Source: JBLRWS01 sp047921075 (GTDB taxonomy: Bacteria > Bacteroidota > Rhodothermia > Balneolales > Balneolaceae). From it: a DNA stretch of 47,459 nucleotides. Of the stretch, positions 17,588 through 26,515 are shown one piece after another; within the stretch, counting starts at the first letter, position 1; each line of letters begins with the position of its first letter. The stretch covers positions 1 through 47,459 of the forward strand of contig JBLRWS010000010.1 in assembly GCA_047921075.1 (NCBI GenBank). The letters run 5' to 3'. A program made the translations under genes and the position numbers. The notes under the pieces were generated by a model that worked only from the letters and a program-made list of their open reading frames with translations, made no database searches and was not told the DNA's origin.

Positions 17588-18408
17588 TCTGCTACACCCC
17601 CTCCCATACCTGTTACATCCGTGAGCTGGACACCCGGCCCGGCCTGCCGTTTCTGTTGATGCTGCACGGATTCATGGGTTCGCACGACGTGTTTGATGCA
17701 TTAACCATTCACCTACGCTCGTTCTGCAACCCTGTGCTCGTGGATCTGCCCGGCCACGGGCTCTCCTCGCATCACGCCGACCCGAAGCGTTACGAGACCG
17801 AACGGCTTGCCGGGGAAATGCTTTCGATTGTGGATCGGTTTCAGTTTGAACCTCTCTTTTTATACGGCTACAGCATGGGCGGACGCCTTGCGCAGCAGAT
17901 GGCGATACGCCAACCGGAATGGTTTCGCGGACTCCTTCTGGAAAGCAGCCACTGCGGTATCGAAGATGAGGCTGAACGCGAGCAGCGAAAAGTGTGGGAT
18001 GAGGAGCAAGCCAAACAACTTCTTTCCGAACCCGATGCTTTTTCAGAGAGCTGGAGCCGCTTGCCGCTGTTTGGCAGCGATGCCGATCAACACCCCGAAC
18101 AGACCGGCATCATCCGAACACAACATCCGCCCGCCATGGCCGCTGTGATGCGTGGATTTGGAGCCGGCAGTATGCCGCCGATATGCCGCGAACTGGCCTC
18201 TCTCAATCTCCCTGCTCTCTGGCTTGCCGGCGAGCAGGATAAAAAGTATGTTCAACGAGGAGTGCAGATGGCAGAGCTGAACCACCGTTTTGTTTTCAAA
18301 TCGGTGTTGGAAGCCGGCCATCGTATCCACCTGAATCAACCGGAGCGGCTCGCCGCACACATCAAATCCTTTATTCAACGTCATGTCAGCCAATTGGAAA
18401 ACCGTTAA
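17584..18408 (+). CDS. menH: SHCHC synthase MenH (alpha/beta hydrolase)
   Basis: A 274-residue alpha/beta hydrolase that eliminates pyruvate from SEPHCHC in the third menaquinone step. The oxyanion segment is LMLHGFMGSHDVFD, the nucleophile elbow is GYSMGGRLA with the serine near residue 97, and the catalytic histidine is in AGHRIHLNQPERLA near residue 245. The ATG at 17584 shares four bases (ATGA) with the menD stop; the open frame reaches back to 17527, but those residues lie within menD and do not resemble the family. The 3' end overlaps menB by 26 bases. The position between menD and menB supports MenH over a generic hydrolase. Confidence 0.92.
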   Translation: MICYTPSHTCYIRELDTRPGLPFLLMLHGFMGSHDVFDALTIHLRSFCNPVLVDLPGHGLSSHHADPKRYETERLAGEMLSIVDRFQFEPLFLYGYSMGGRLAQQMAIRQPEWFRGLLLESSHCGIEDEAEREQRKVWDEEQAKQLLSEPDAFSESWSRLPLFGSDADQHPEQTGIIRTQHPPAMAAVMRGFGAGSMPPICRELASLNLPALWLAGEQDKKYVQRGVQMAELNHRFVFKSVLEAGHRIHLNQPERLAAHIKSFIQRHVSQLENR

Positions 18409-19225
18409 AGAGTACAAAGACATCACCTACAAAAAATCGTCCGGTGTGGCGCGAATCGCCTTCAACCGGCCGGACGTTCGCAATGCGTTCCGCCCGCAAA
18501 CGCTCTATGAGCTGGAGGAGGCACTCATCGACGCCCGTGAAGACACCTCCATCGGTGTGATTCTGCTTTCGGGTGAAGGCCCCTCGCCAAAAGATGGTGG
18601 CTGGGCGTTCTGTTCGGGCGGCGATCAAAAGGTACGCGGGGCAAAAGGGTACGAAGGTACCGATGGCGTACAACGGCTGAATGTGCTGGATATCCAGCGG
18701 CTGATTCGCTTTATGAGCAAAGTGGTGATCTGCGTGGTGCCCGGATGGGCCGTGGGCGGCGGACACAGCCTCCACGTAGTGTGCGATTTGACACTGGCCA
18801 GCAGAGAGCACGGCATCTTTAAACAGACCGATGCCGATGTGGCCAGTTTTGATGGCGGTTTTGGCTCGGCTCTGCTTGCCCGGCAGGTAGGCCAGAAACG
18901 AGCCCGCGAAATCTTTTTTCTTGGCCGTGATTACTCTGCACAGGAAGCGTACGACATGGGAATGGTAAACGCAGTGGTACCGCACGATGAGCTGGAAGAG
19001 ACAGCCTACAACTGGGCGCAGGAAATTTTGGGTAAAAGCCCTACAGCCATTCGCATGATCAAGTTTGCCTTTAACCTGGTAGACGACGGCATGGTGGGGC
19101 AGCAGGTGTTTTCAGGAGAAGCCACCCGACTGGCGTACATGACTGAAGAAGCGAAAGAAGGTCGGGACGCTTTTCTTGAGAAGCGAAAACCGGATTACAA
19201 AAAATTTCCCTGGCTGAGCTTATAA
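18383..19225 (+). CDS. menB: 1,4-dihydroxy-2-naphthoyl-CoA synthase MenB
   Basis: A 280-residue crotonase-fold enzyme that closes the naphthoate ring of o-succinylbenzoyl-CoA. Typical MenB sequence is present: NRPDVRNAFRPQT, FCSGGDQKVRG, the oxyanion-hole section VPGWAVGGGHSLHVVCDLT, and DADVASFDGGFGSALLARQVG, followed by the family C-terminus GRDAFLEKRKPDYKKFPW. Length and motifs are as expected. It is the last gene of menF-menD-menH-menB and is followed by a strong hairpin terminator shared with the glutamine synthetase gene from the other side. Confidence 0.96.
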   Translation: MSANWKTVKEYKDITYKKSSGVARIAFNRPDVRNAFRPQTLYELEEALIDAREDTSIGVILLSGEGPSPKDGGWAFCSGGDQKVRGAKGYEGTDGVQRLNVLDIQRLIRFMSKVVICVVPGWAVGGGHSLHVVCDLTLASREHGIFKQTDADVASFDGGFGSALLARQVGQKRAREIFFLGRDYSAQEAYDMGMVNAVVPHDELEETAYNWAQEILGKSPTAIRMIKFAFNLVDDGMVGQQVFSGEATRLAYMTEEAKEGRDAFLEKRKPDYKKFPWLSL

Positions 19226-19265
19226 GCCGATACTATAAGAAGGTTTTGCAAAGCGTCCTATACAA

Positions 19266-19299
19266 AAAACCCCGGCTGAATGAATCAAACCGGGGTTTT
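19266..19299. terminator. Bidirectional terminator between menB and glnN
   Basis: AAAACCCCGG (19266-19275) pairs with CCGGGGTTTT (19290-19299) around a 14-base loop. The A-run on one arm and T-run on the other let it work for both the men transcript from the left and the glutamine synthetase transcript from the right, which converge here. Confidence 0.85.
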
Positions 19300-19339
19300 G
19301 GCTTTCATAAGAGAAGGGTAAAGATCCTTTCCTGCCGTT

Positions 19340-21517
19340 CTATTTCACAAACAGCATCTCCCGATAAATCGGCAGTGGCCAGTAGTCGTCGGCGGTGTAG
19401 CGTTCGAGGAAATCAACCGCATCGCGCACCTTGTTCATGGCCGGAATAATCGACTCGCGATACTCCTTGCACTGTTTCATCAAATCATCGGTTTTGAGGC
19501 TGTCTTGTACCTTTCTAAGGTTTTCGAGTGACTTGCCGAGATCATTCAGGGCACTGTTTACGGTTTCGAGCATGTTCTTGGAACCGGGACTCTTTATCCC
19601 AAGGCCTTTCGTTTTCTCTACGGCAGAAGCCAGCTCATTGATGTAACGCACCGCTGCGGGGTATACCATCGTTCTGGCAATGGCTTCGGTGGTATCTACC
19701 TCAATATTCAACGTGGTTACATACTGCTCTCCCCAGATCTCCTGGCGCGAATGAACTTCTGCTTCATTCAGAATTTCATACTTGGTAAACAGGTCGACAT
19801 TCTTTTTTGAGGTAAGCAGTGGCAGTGCCTCAGCGGTAGATCGCAAATTCAGAAGGCCACGTTTTTTCGCCTCTTTTTGCCAGTCATCCGAATATCCATC
19901 ACCATTAAACACAATCTTATGGGTTTCTTTGAGTGATGCTACCAAAACCTCTTTCAGAGATGTTTCCAGATCTTTTTCTTTCAGCTTCTCTTCCAGATCG
20001 GTGCAGAGATCATTAATCGCCTCCGCAACTGTGGTATTGAGCACCACCGTCGGGAATGAGATGGTTTGGCTCGATCCTACGGCACGGAATTCGAATTTGT
20101 TGCCGGTAAAGGCAAATGGCGATGTTCGGTTCCGGTCGCCCGCATGTTTCGGCAGCTCGGGCAGCACCGGTGTGCCCAATCCAAGCAGGCCGCTTTTCAT
20201 CGATTTTTTCAGCCCGCCATTCAGCAGCTGCATGATGATATCTTCGAGCTGCTCGCCGATGTAGGCCGAGATGATGGCCGGCGGTGCCTCGTTGGCCCCC
20301 AGCCGATGGTCGTTGCCGGCATGGGCAATCGCGATACGAAGCAGATCCTGATGCTTGTACACCGCCCGCAACGCCGCAATAAAGAAGAAGAGAAACTGCA
20401 TGTTTTCATGCGGACTCTCGCCCGGTTCCAGCAAATTAGCCCCCTCTTTGGTGGCCATAGACCAGTTCAGGTGCTTGCCGCTGCCATTTAGCCCATCGAA
20501 CGGCTTTTCGTGCAGCAGACATTCAAAGCCATATTTTTTGGCTGTTTTTTTAAGAACAATCATCAACAGCTGCTGATGATCGGCCGAAATATTGCAGTGC
20601 TCATAAATCGGCGCTACTTCAAACTGATTCGGGGCCACTTCGTTATGGCGTGTTTTCACGGGAATACCGAGGCGATAGAGTTCGCGTTCTGCATCGAGCA
20701 TAAACGAGAGTACACGCTCCGAGATCGATCCAAAATAGTGGTCATCCAGCTCTTGCCCGCGGGGAGGTTTGGCCCCAACAAGCGTGCGGCCGGAGGTCAT
20801 CAGATCGGGCCGGCGATAGAAAAACTCCTGATCAATCAGAAAATACTCCTGTTCGGCACCGGTTGTGGCAATCACCCGCTTGGTCTCTACACCAAACAGT
20901 TTCAAAGCCCTCTTGGCCTGTTTGTCGAGAGCATCAACAGAACGCAGCAGCGGTGTTTTATGATCGAGGGCTTCACCCTTCCATGAAGCAAAAGCCGTTG
21001 GAATACACAGGTACTTTCCGTTCTGGTTTTCGATCAGGAAAACGGGCGAGGTTGGATCCCATGCGGTGTATCCGCGTGCCTCAAACGTTGGGCGCAAACC
21101 GCCGCTCGGGAAACTGGATGCGTCGGGCTCTCCCTGTATCAGGTCTTTGCCCGAAAACTCGGCAACAGCACCGCCACCCTGATTGGGTGTAATAAAACTA
21201 TCGTGTTTTTCGGCAGTAGCACCGGTAAGCGGCTGAAACCAGTGTGTATAGTGCGTGGCGCCGCGCTCCGAAGCCCACTCTTTCATAGCCAGAGCCACCG
21301 CGTCGGCAACGGATAAATCAAGAGGTGCACCATCTTCAATTGTGGATTTCAACTCTTTCCATACATCTCTGGGGAGTCGCTCATGCAGGCTGTCAAGAGT
21401 TAGCGTATTCTCTCCAAAAATTTCGGTGATTTGCATTTTGCTGACTTCACCATTCGAAACCGGCTTCCAGCTTCGTGCTGCAGCAAGTGTATCGTATCTT
21501 TGGGCTGATTTACTCAT
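19340..21517 (-). CDS. glnN: Glutamine synthetase type III
   Basis: A 725-residue glutamine synthetase that makes glutamine from glutamate, ammonia and ATP. The length (over 700 residues) and sequence are those of GSIII, a dodecameric class common in Bacteroidota, rather than the 450-470 residues of GSI. Recognisable parts are the N-terminal IFGENTLTLDSLHERLP, TGAEQEYFLID, the GVETKRVIATTG section, LNGSGKHLNWSM, NEAPPAIISAYIG and NRTSPFAFTGNKFEFRAVGS. The ATG at 21517 is favoured over the open-frame start at 21607 because the longer version crosses the likely promoter. It sits between the two halves of the men cluster on the opposite strand, which is odd because it has no role in that pathway. 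Confidence 0.95.
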   Translation of the reverse strand: MSKSAQRYDTLAAARSWKPVSNGEVSKMQITEIFGENTLTLDSLHERLPRDVWKELKSTIEDGAPLDLSVADAVALAMKEWASERGATHYTHWFQPLTGATAEKHDSFITPNQGGGAVAEFSGKDLIQGEPDASSFPSGGLRPTFEARGYTAWDPTSPVFLIENQNGKYLCIPTAFASWKGEALDHKTPLLRSVDALDKQAKRALKLFGVETKRVIATTGAEQEYFLIDQEFFYRRPDLMTSGRTLVGAKPPRGQELDDHYFGSISERVLSFMLDAERELYRLGIPVKTRHNEVAPNQFEVAPIYEHCNISADHQQLLMIVLKKTAKKYGFECLLHEKPFDGLNGSGKHLNWSMATKEGANLLEPGESPHENMQFLFFFIAALRAVYKHQDLLRIAIAHAGNDHRLGANEAPPAIISAYIGEQLEDIIMQLLNGGLKKSMKSGLLGLGTPVLPELPKHAGDRNRTSPFAFTGNKFEFRAVGSSQTISFPTVVLNTTVAEAINDLCTDLEEKLKEKDLETSLKEVLVASLKETHKIVFNGDGYSDDWQKEAKKRGLLNLRSTAEALPLLTSKKNVDLFTKYEILNEAEVHSRQEIWGEQYVTTLNIEVDTTEAIARTMVYPAAVRYINELASAVEKTKGLGIKSPGSKNMLETVNSALNDLGKSLENLRKVQDSLKTDDLMKQCKEYRESIIPAMNKVRDAVDFLERYTADDYWPLPIYREMLFVK

Positions 21518-21563
21518 TGGGTTGGTTTGTACAGTATTGTGGTTACGGGTTCTAAAAACAGTA

Positions 21564-21571
21564 CAAAGATA
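21564..21571 (-). promoter_or_regulatory. -7-like element upstream of glnN
   Basis: The minus strand reads TATCTTTG 47 bases before the glnN start at 21517, identical to the word before the cystathionine beta-synthase gene. A clear TTG at -33 is not seen. The rest of the gap to menA (21572-21788) is very AT-rich and holds no gene. Confidence 0.45.
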
Positions 21572-21798
21572 AGCCGATCGCCCATTGTATAAAAGTTTTT
21601 TAGTCAAAAAGTTATTAACAATAAGATTTTCTAAGTAAATATTCTTTTTATTAAACTTTTTTAAATTAAAAGCGCTTCGAGTATAAGAGTTTTAATTTTT
21701 GACCGCTTTTTTCCGAACTCCACTTAACTTTTTAAACAGCCGCCGCATCCCGTATCTTCATCTTCGACAAAAATCCACACCGTTTACCATGGAAAACA

Positions 21799-22692
21799 TT
21801 GCCTCCCGCTGCCCGTAACATATCAATTTGGATTGAAGCAGCGCGTCCCAAAACGCTGGCCGCTGCCTTTGTGCCTGTTCTGGTTGGTGCCGCCGTAGCC
21901 TGGCACCATGGGTTGCTGCGCTGGGATGCGACCGCCGTTGCCCTTTTCTGCGCCTTTGCCATACAAATAGGCACCAATTTTGCCAACGACTACTTCGATT
22001 ATATAAAAGGGGCCGATACCAATGAACGAGTGGGGTTTGCCCGCGCCACGGCCACCGGACTGCTGAGCTCACGGGCCATGTTAACGGCCACCATCGCATG
22101 TATGGCCACTGCATTTCTGGCCGGCTTGTACCTGGTTTGGATTGGCGGCTGGGTGGTTCTGGCTATCGGGCTTCTCTCTATTCTTTTTGGGATCTTGTAC
22201 ACCGGCGGCCCCTTTCCGCTGGGTTACAACGGGCTGGGCGATCTGTTTGTGTTTATCTTTTTTGGGATCGTGGCAGTTGCCGGCACGTATTACGTAAATG
22301 CCCTGCAGTGGAGCGTGGAAAGTGTGGTGGCCGCTGTGCCGGTAGGCGCACTGGCGGTTGCTATTTTGATTGTGAACAACCTGCGGGATGTGCATCAAGA
22401 CCGGAAAGCCAACAAACGGACGCTGGGTGTGCTCTTTGGCGAAACGTTTCTGAAAGCCGAATACCTGGCCATGATCATCCTCACCCTGCCGCCACTGTTT
22501 ATTCTCCATCTTCTGTTCGGGTGGAGCGGCTGGGTGTTTCTGCCCATGCTCAGCCTGCCCTGGTTCATCATTCTTTCCTATGACGTGCTGTTTCATAACG
22601 ACAAACCGATGTTGAATAAAACCCTGGAGCAGACGGCCAAAGCGATGGCACTGTTCGGGATTTTATTTGCCGTTGGGATTGTTTTCTCATAA
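21799..22692 (+). CDS. menA: 1,4-dihydroxy-2-naphthoate prenyltransferase MenA
   Basis: A 297-residue UbiA-family integral membrane enzyme that attaches the isoprenoid side chain to dihydroxynaphthoate. The two Asp-rich motifs that bind magnesium and prenyl diphosphate are seen as NDYFDYIKGAD near residue 62 and NNLRDVHQDRKANKRT near residue 192. About eight or nine hydrophobic helices follow the UbiA plan. The start is uncertain: the frame opens with TTG at 21799, whereas a good ATG at 21789 lies in a different frame and stops after nine codons. Either TTG is used or a single-base difference has shifted the N-terminus. It is followed by menC after nine bases. Confidence 0.92.
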   Translation: MPPAARNISIWIEAARPKTLAAAFVPVLVGAAVAWHHGLLRWDATAVALFCAFAIQIGTNFANDYFDYIKGADTNERVGFARATATGLLSSRAMLTATIACMATAFLAGLYLVWIGGWVVLAIGLLSILFGILYTGGPFPLGYNGLGDLFVFIFFGIVAVAGTYYVNALQWSVESVVAAVPVGALAVAILIVNNLRDVHQDRKANKRTLGVLFGETFLKAEYLAMIILTLPPLFILHLLFGWSGWVFLPMLSLPWFIILSYDVLFHNDKPMLNKTLEQTAKAMALFGILFAVGIVFS

Positions 22693-22701
22693 CCATCCAC
22701 C

Positions 22702-23808
22702 ATGAGCTCAATTCGCTTATATCGGTTCGGCATTCCGTTTCACTCGGAATTCATCACGGCCACGGGTCGGTATTCCCATCGCAGCGGACTCTTCCTTCAT
22801 TTTCGCGATGGCCCACTGGATGTACTTTCCGAAATCTCTCCCCTTCCCGGTTTTTCCGGGGAGACTATCCAACAGGCAGAAGAAGAGGTTATACAACACG
22901 CAGATGCGATTCATGCCGTGGCATCAAAAAGCGAGTCACTGGATGACGCCGCACGGAGGTGTGCCGATCTTTCGCTCTCCCCTTCTGTCGCGTTTGGAGT
23001 GAGTTGCATGGCCCTGGGGGTCCTTAGTCAACGGCTCAATATCTCCATCCCTGCGCTGTTTCAAATACGTGCGTTACCGGCCATACAGAAGAATGCCACC
23101 ATAAGCGCCGGAACACAAAAGGAGATGGTTAACGCCATGGAGAAAGCCGTTCAGGCGGGCTTTCAAACCATCAAATGCAAGCTTACTCCAGAGTATGGGC
23201 CACTTTTGAAAGTCCTGGAAAAAATTCATCAAACCTATCCCGGCTGCACCTTTCGGCTGGATGCCAACCGGTCGCTGCCCATCGAAGAGACGCCATCCGT
23301 GCTCCGGTCGTTCCGACATTTGCCGGTAGAGTATGTCGAGGAGCCGTGCGCATGTTCATCCATCGGCGAAAAAAAAGAGCTCATTACCGCCTCCCCGCTC
23401 CCCATCGCATTTGATGAATCCATTACTTCTTTCGCTTCGCTTCGGGAACATCTTCTCATGGAACAACAACCTATTCTGGTGGTAAAACCGGCACTATTTG
23501 GATCTGTTTTTGATCTGACTGCAACATTTCGGCGTCATCATGATCTTTCTAATAACCGGCTCGTTTTTTCCACCCTGCTCGAGTCGATCGTTGGCATCCG
23601 GATTCTCGATGTACTGGCTGCTCTGTTTGGCAGCCGGATGCATGCGCAGGGACTGGCAACGGATTCGCTTTTTGCGAAGCCTGTGGTTCAAAACCAGCCC
23701 GGTATCAACCCGATGGAATCTATCCATCAGGGCACGGGATGGGGAGTCCGGTTTGGCGACCTTCGTCCCGACGCACGATCACTGATATTCGAACACCATG
23801 CTGATTGA
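22702..23808 (+). CDS. menC: o-Succinylbenzoate synthase MenC
   Basis: A 368-residue enolase-superfamily enzyme that dehydrates SHCHC to o-succinylbenzoate. The catalytic lysine is in TIKCKL near residue 157, the metal ligands are in RLDANRSL (near 185), VEEPC (near 212) and AFDESI (near 236), and the second base is in VVKPAL near 261. This order and spacing are those of the MenC/muconate-lactonising group. Being placed between menA and menE decides for OSB synthase over a dipeptide epimerase. It overlaps menE by 11 bases. Confidence 0.93.
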   Translation: MSSIRLYRFGIPFHSEFITATGRYSHRSGLFLHFRDGPLDVLSEISPLPGFSGETIQQAEEEVIQHADAIHAVASKSESLDDAARRCADLSLSPSVAFGVSCMALGVLSQRLNISIPALFQIRALPAIQKNATISAGTQKEMVNAMEKAVQAGFQTIKCKLTPEYGPLLKVLEKIHQTYPGCTFRLDANRSLPIEETPSVLRSFRHLPVEYVEEPCACSSIGEKKELITASPLPIAFDESITSFASLREHLLMEQQPILVVKPALFGSVFDLTATFRRHHDLSNNRLVFSTLLESIVGIRILDVLAALFGSRMHAQGLATDSLFAKPVVQNQPGINPMESIHQGTGWGVRFGDLRPDARSLIFEHHAD

Positions 23809-25276
23809 TTCCACTACATCTTCCTTTTCACTGCCCGGCGGCGAACTCTTGTTTCTGGCGTCGGATCATAACCTGTACGACTACGCTCATCTTTACGGCT
23901 TTGCGCTGGAGCTGCATCGCTACCTGGAACAGGTGAATGCCGATACCGAATCACCGGTTGCCATTTTATCCGAAAGCCGCGATTCGATGGTTTTTTTGAT
24001 TGCAGCCTGTTTTCTGCTCCATCGCACCTTTGTGGTCTTCAATCCGGGGTCTACCGATCGCACGCTCAACAAGCAGCTCGACAGGGTGAACCCCTCGGTC
24101 CTTTTTACGTGCCCCACATGCCACAAGCGATCTCTAAACAGGGCGTCCACACCCATTCCCGAAAAGTGGATGGAGAGAACAGCCGACTCATCCATGCTTC
24201 CGGAACCTGAAAAAAACGACCGGCCATTCGCCTTCTTTTTTACATCGGGCACTACCGGTACGCCAAAAATTGTCCCCCTCAATCGTCGGCAAGTAATCAC
24301 GGCATCTCGCGCCTCGGCGCAGAACTTTAAACCCGGCAGCAACCGGTTCTGGCTGCTCTGCCTGCCGTTCCATCACATTGGCGGGGTTTCCATTATTTTA
24401 CGGTCGCTTATCTATCACTCGGCTACCTACCGAATGGATGAATTTGATGCCGCCAAGGTGCGTACCTTTTTGTCCGAGAACCCGCTTTTTGAAGTCGCTT
24501 CGCTGGTCCCCACCATGCTGCACCGGCTGCTCGAAGATCCGATCTTTCAGGTGCACAAACAGTTCAAAGCGATGCTGCTTGGGGGAGGGCGTATTCCTGA
24601 CTCTCTGATCGACAGGGCGATCACACGAGGTGTACCGATTGTAACCAGTTACGGAATGACCGAAACCTGTGCACAGATTGCAGCCAATCCCATGCTAAAG
24701 CCGAGCGGAATGTACATTCCTAAAAAAAGTGTCGGGCCGCTGTTTGCGCCGAACCGGGCCCAAATCCGTGATGTGGAAACGGGAAAGATTCTCCGACAGA
24801 ACGAAATGGGAGCACTCTGGATCAAAGGGCCGCAAGTATTTGACGGGTATCTTGATGAGGAGCTGAATCAACACTCCTTCGACGCCGACGGATGGTTCAA
24901 TACCGGGGATATGGCCCGCATCAACATGCACAACCAGCTATTTATCGAAACGCGGCGAACCGACCGGATCGTGACCGGCGGCGAAAATGTGGATCCGATC
25001 GAAATCGAACAGTTTCTGGAGTCGCTCGACACCGTGGCGGAAGCTGCTGTGGTAGGCATCCACGACGATACCTGGGGGCAGAAAGTGGTGGCTTTTATCG
25101 TGCAACGGAACGGAACGGGCGACGACACCAACAAACTGCAAAAACAGTGTAAAGCGTCGCTGGAGCCACATCAGGTACCTAAAGCGTTCCTTCTTGTAAA
25201 AAAACTGCCACGAACATCCACCCGGAAATTAAAGCGAAAAACCCTTGAAAAACAGGCGGCCTCTGCACTCAATTAA
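23798..25276 (+). CDS. menE: o-Succinylbenzoate-CoA ligase MenE
   Basis: A 492-residue acyl-CoA synthetase that activates o-succinylbenzoate with CoA and ATP, supplying the MenB substrate. The adenylation motifs are FTSGTTGTPK (near residue 149), SYGMTETCAQ (near 285), WFNTGDMAR and RRTDRIVTGGENVDP (near 387), and a C-terminal lysine region PRTSTRKLKRK (near 476). Length is normal for MenE. It is the last gene of menA-menC-menE; 82 bases separate it from the secreted-fibre locus and I see no strong terminator between them. Confidence 0.93.
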   Translation: MLIDSTTSSFSLPGGELLFLASDHNLYDYAHLYGFALELHRYLEQVNADTESPVAILSESRDSMVFLIAACFLLHRTFVVFNPGSTDRTLNKQLDRVNPSVLFTCPTCHKRSLNRASTPIPEKWMERTADSSMLPEPEKNDRPFAFFFTSGTTGTPKIVPLNRRQVITASRASAQNFKPGSNRFWLLCLPFHHIGGVSIILRSLIYHSATYRMDEFDAAKVRTFLSENPLFEVASLVPTMLHRLLEDPIFQVHKQFKAMLLGGGRIPDSLIDRAITRGVPIVTSYGMTETCAQIAANPMLKPSGMYIPKKSVGPLFAPNRAQIRDVETGKILRQNEMGALWIKGPQVFDGYLDEELNQHSFDADGWFNTGDMARINMHNQLFIETRRTDRIVTGGENVDPIEIEQFLESLDTVAEAAVVGIHDDTWGQKVVAFIVQRNGTGDDTNKLQKQCKASLEPHQVPKAFLLVKKLPRTSTRKLKRKTLEKQAASALN

Positions 25277-25358
25277 AAAATGCTAATTAGTAATTGAGGG
25301 GATAAAGGGGGACATTTAATTGTTCTTCTCAGCAAAAATTTCATTCCCACTCTTTACG

Positions 25359-25856
25359 ATGAAGGTATCGCTTCTTACGATTTCTCTTTTTTTTACATCG
25401 GCGATTCTATCCACAATTAACGCTCAGCAAGAGTCGCTTTTGATCAATGTTTCGGCAACGGTACAGGGATCGATCGAAATTGAAACCGTACAGTCCATTA
25501 ATTTCTCCGGTGTTGAGGCCGTGGGAGACGTACTCACGCTAAGTCCCGTGCAAAATCCAAACGCAGGAAAGATGATTGCCCGTGGGCTGCCCGCCAACGA
25601 ATTTCGGCTGGAATATCTGGCCAATCGCGAGCTTACCCATGTGGAATCGGGGCGGCAAATCCCCTTTTTCTACATCGTATCGGGCAACTATATTGACGAC
25701 CAGAGCACATCCGAGCCTCTTGAGCAGGAAGTGCGCGATCTTCAATTCAGCAGCGAGGGAGAGTTTTTTCTTTGGGTGGGCGGACGGCTCAACATCGCCA
25801 ATCTGCAGCCGGGCACCTACGTGGGCGACTTTACCATCGACATCGAATACATCTGA
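25359..25856 (+). CDS. Secreted DUF4402-like pilus subunit candidate 1
   Basis: A 165-residue protein with a signal peptide (MKVSLLTISLFFTSAI...) ending near AQ. The mature part is all-beta: it starts with an alternating hydrophobic strand (LLINVSATVQGSIEI) and ends with PGTYVGDFTIDIEY followed by one residue. This N-terminal strand and the closing GTY-x-G...Y pattern are shared by the next three genes and resemble DUF4402 and spore-coat-U-type chaperone-usher subunits, where the N-terminal strand fills the groove of the neighbouring subunit. The role is inferred. An in-frame TTG at 25320, eight bases after AAAGGGGG, is an alternative start; ATG at 25359 gives the cleaner signal peptide. It is first in the locus, nine bases before the next gene. 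Confidence 0.72.
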   Translation: MKVSLLTISLFFTSAILSTINAQQESLLINVSATVQGSIEIETVQSINFSGVEAVGDVLTLSPVQNPNAGKMIARGLPANEFRLEYLANRELTHVESGRQIPFFYIVSGNYIDDQSTSEPLEQEVRDLQFSSEGEFFLWVGGRLNIANLQPGTYVGDFTIDIEYI

Positions 25857-25865
25857 CCCGACCTG

Positions 25866-26507
25866 ATGGCCAATCAACATCCTTTATGTTCATCCACATC
25901 GGGTACCGCTTTGTTCCCGCGGATACTCTTTGTGCTTTTTCTGATGAGCACATTCGCTGTCTGTTCATCCGCCAACGCACAGGAGATCACCTTTAGCGAT
26001 TTCGGCAGCTTTACGCTTACCCTCGACAACATCACCCTGGACGATCTTGAATTTGATGGCCCCATACAGAGCGGGAGTGGTATTCATGAAGTAACACTCG
26101 CCGATGCGCTGGTGCTCGAAATTGAAGGCGTTCGCCATTTTGATGTGCTTGCCACCATTATCCAGGTGTCCGGCGAGGGGTTTTTAACGCTGGACGGAAT
26201 AGAAACCACCGAGGCGGACAAGCGAATACCGTTCACCCTGCAAGCCGCCTACGCCAATCGTGGCACCAATTCTATTGGCGATGCGCGCCCCATTGCCATT
26301 GCATCCAACGCGGGCACACGCCGTTTTCCTATTTTGGCCCGGTTGGAACAGCCGCCCGGCCCGCCCCCACCACCAACCACCGCCAATTTTAACCAGGCTA
26401 CCGTAAACGAAAAAGCCTTTATCTATCTGTATGGCACTATTGATGTTGGATTTGTAGCGGCCGGCACTTATTCGGGTAGTTTGCAAATAACGGTAGAATA
26501 TCAATAA
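25866..26507 (+). CDS. Secreted DUF4402-like pilus subunit candidate 2
   Basis: A 213-residue exported protein with a long N-region and hydrophobic core (RILFVLFLMSTFAVCSS) ending at about residue 39. It is the largest of the subunit-like proteins. The mature sequence begins with alternating hydrophobics (ITFSDFGSFTLTLDN), has a central Pro-rich stretch PPGPPPPP near residue 162, and ends AGTYSGSLQITVEYQ, the same C-terminal signature as its neighbours. Larger size and the Pro-rich spacer would suit a minor or tip subunit, but that is a guess. An internal ATG near 25944 would cut the signal peptide short, so the ATG at 25866 is kept. Confidence 0.7.
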   Translation: MANQHPLCSSTSGTALFPRILFVLFLMSTFAVCSSANAQEITFSDFGSFTLTLDNITLDDLEFDGPIQSGSGIHEVTLADALVLEIEGVRHFDVLATIIQVSGEGFLTLDGIETTEADKRIPFTLQAAYANRGTNSIGDARPIAIASNAGTRRFPILARLEQPPGPPPPPTTANFNQATVNEKAFIYLYGTIDVGFVAAGTYSGSLQITVEYQ

Positions 26508-26515
26508 TTACCGGT

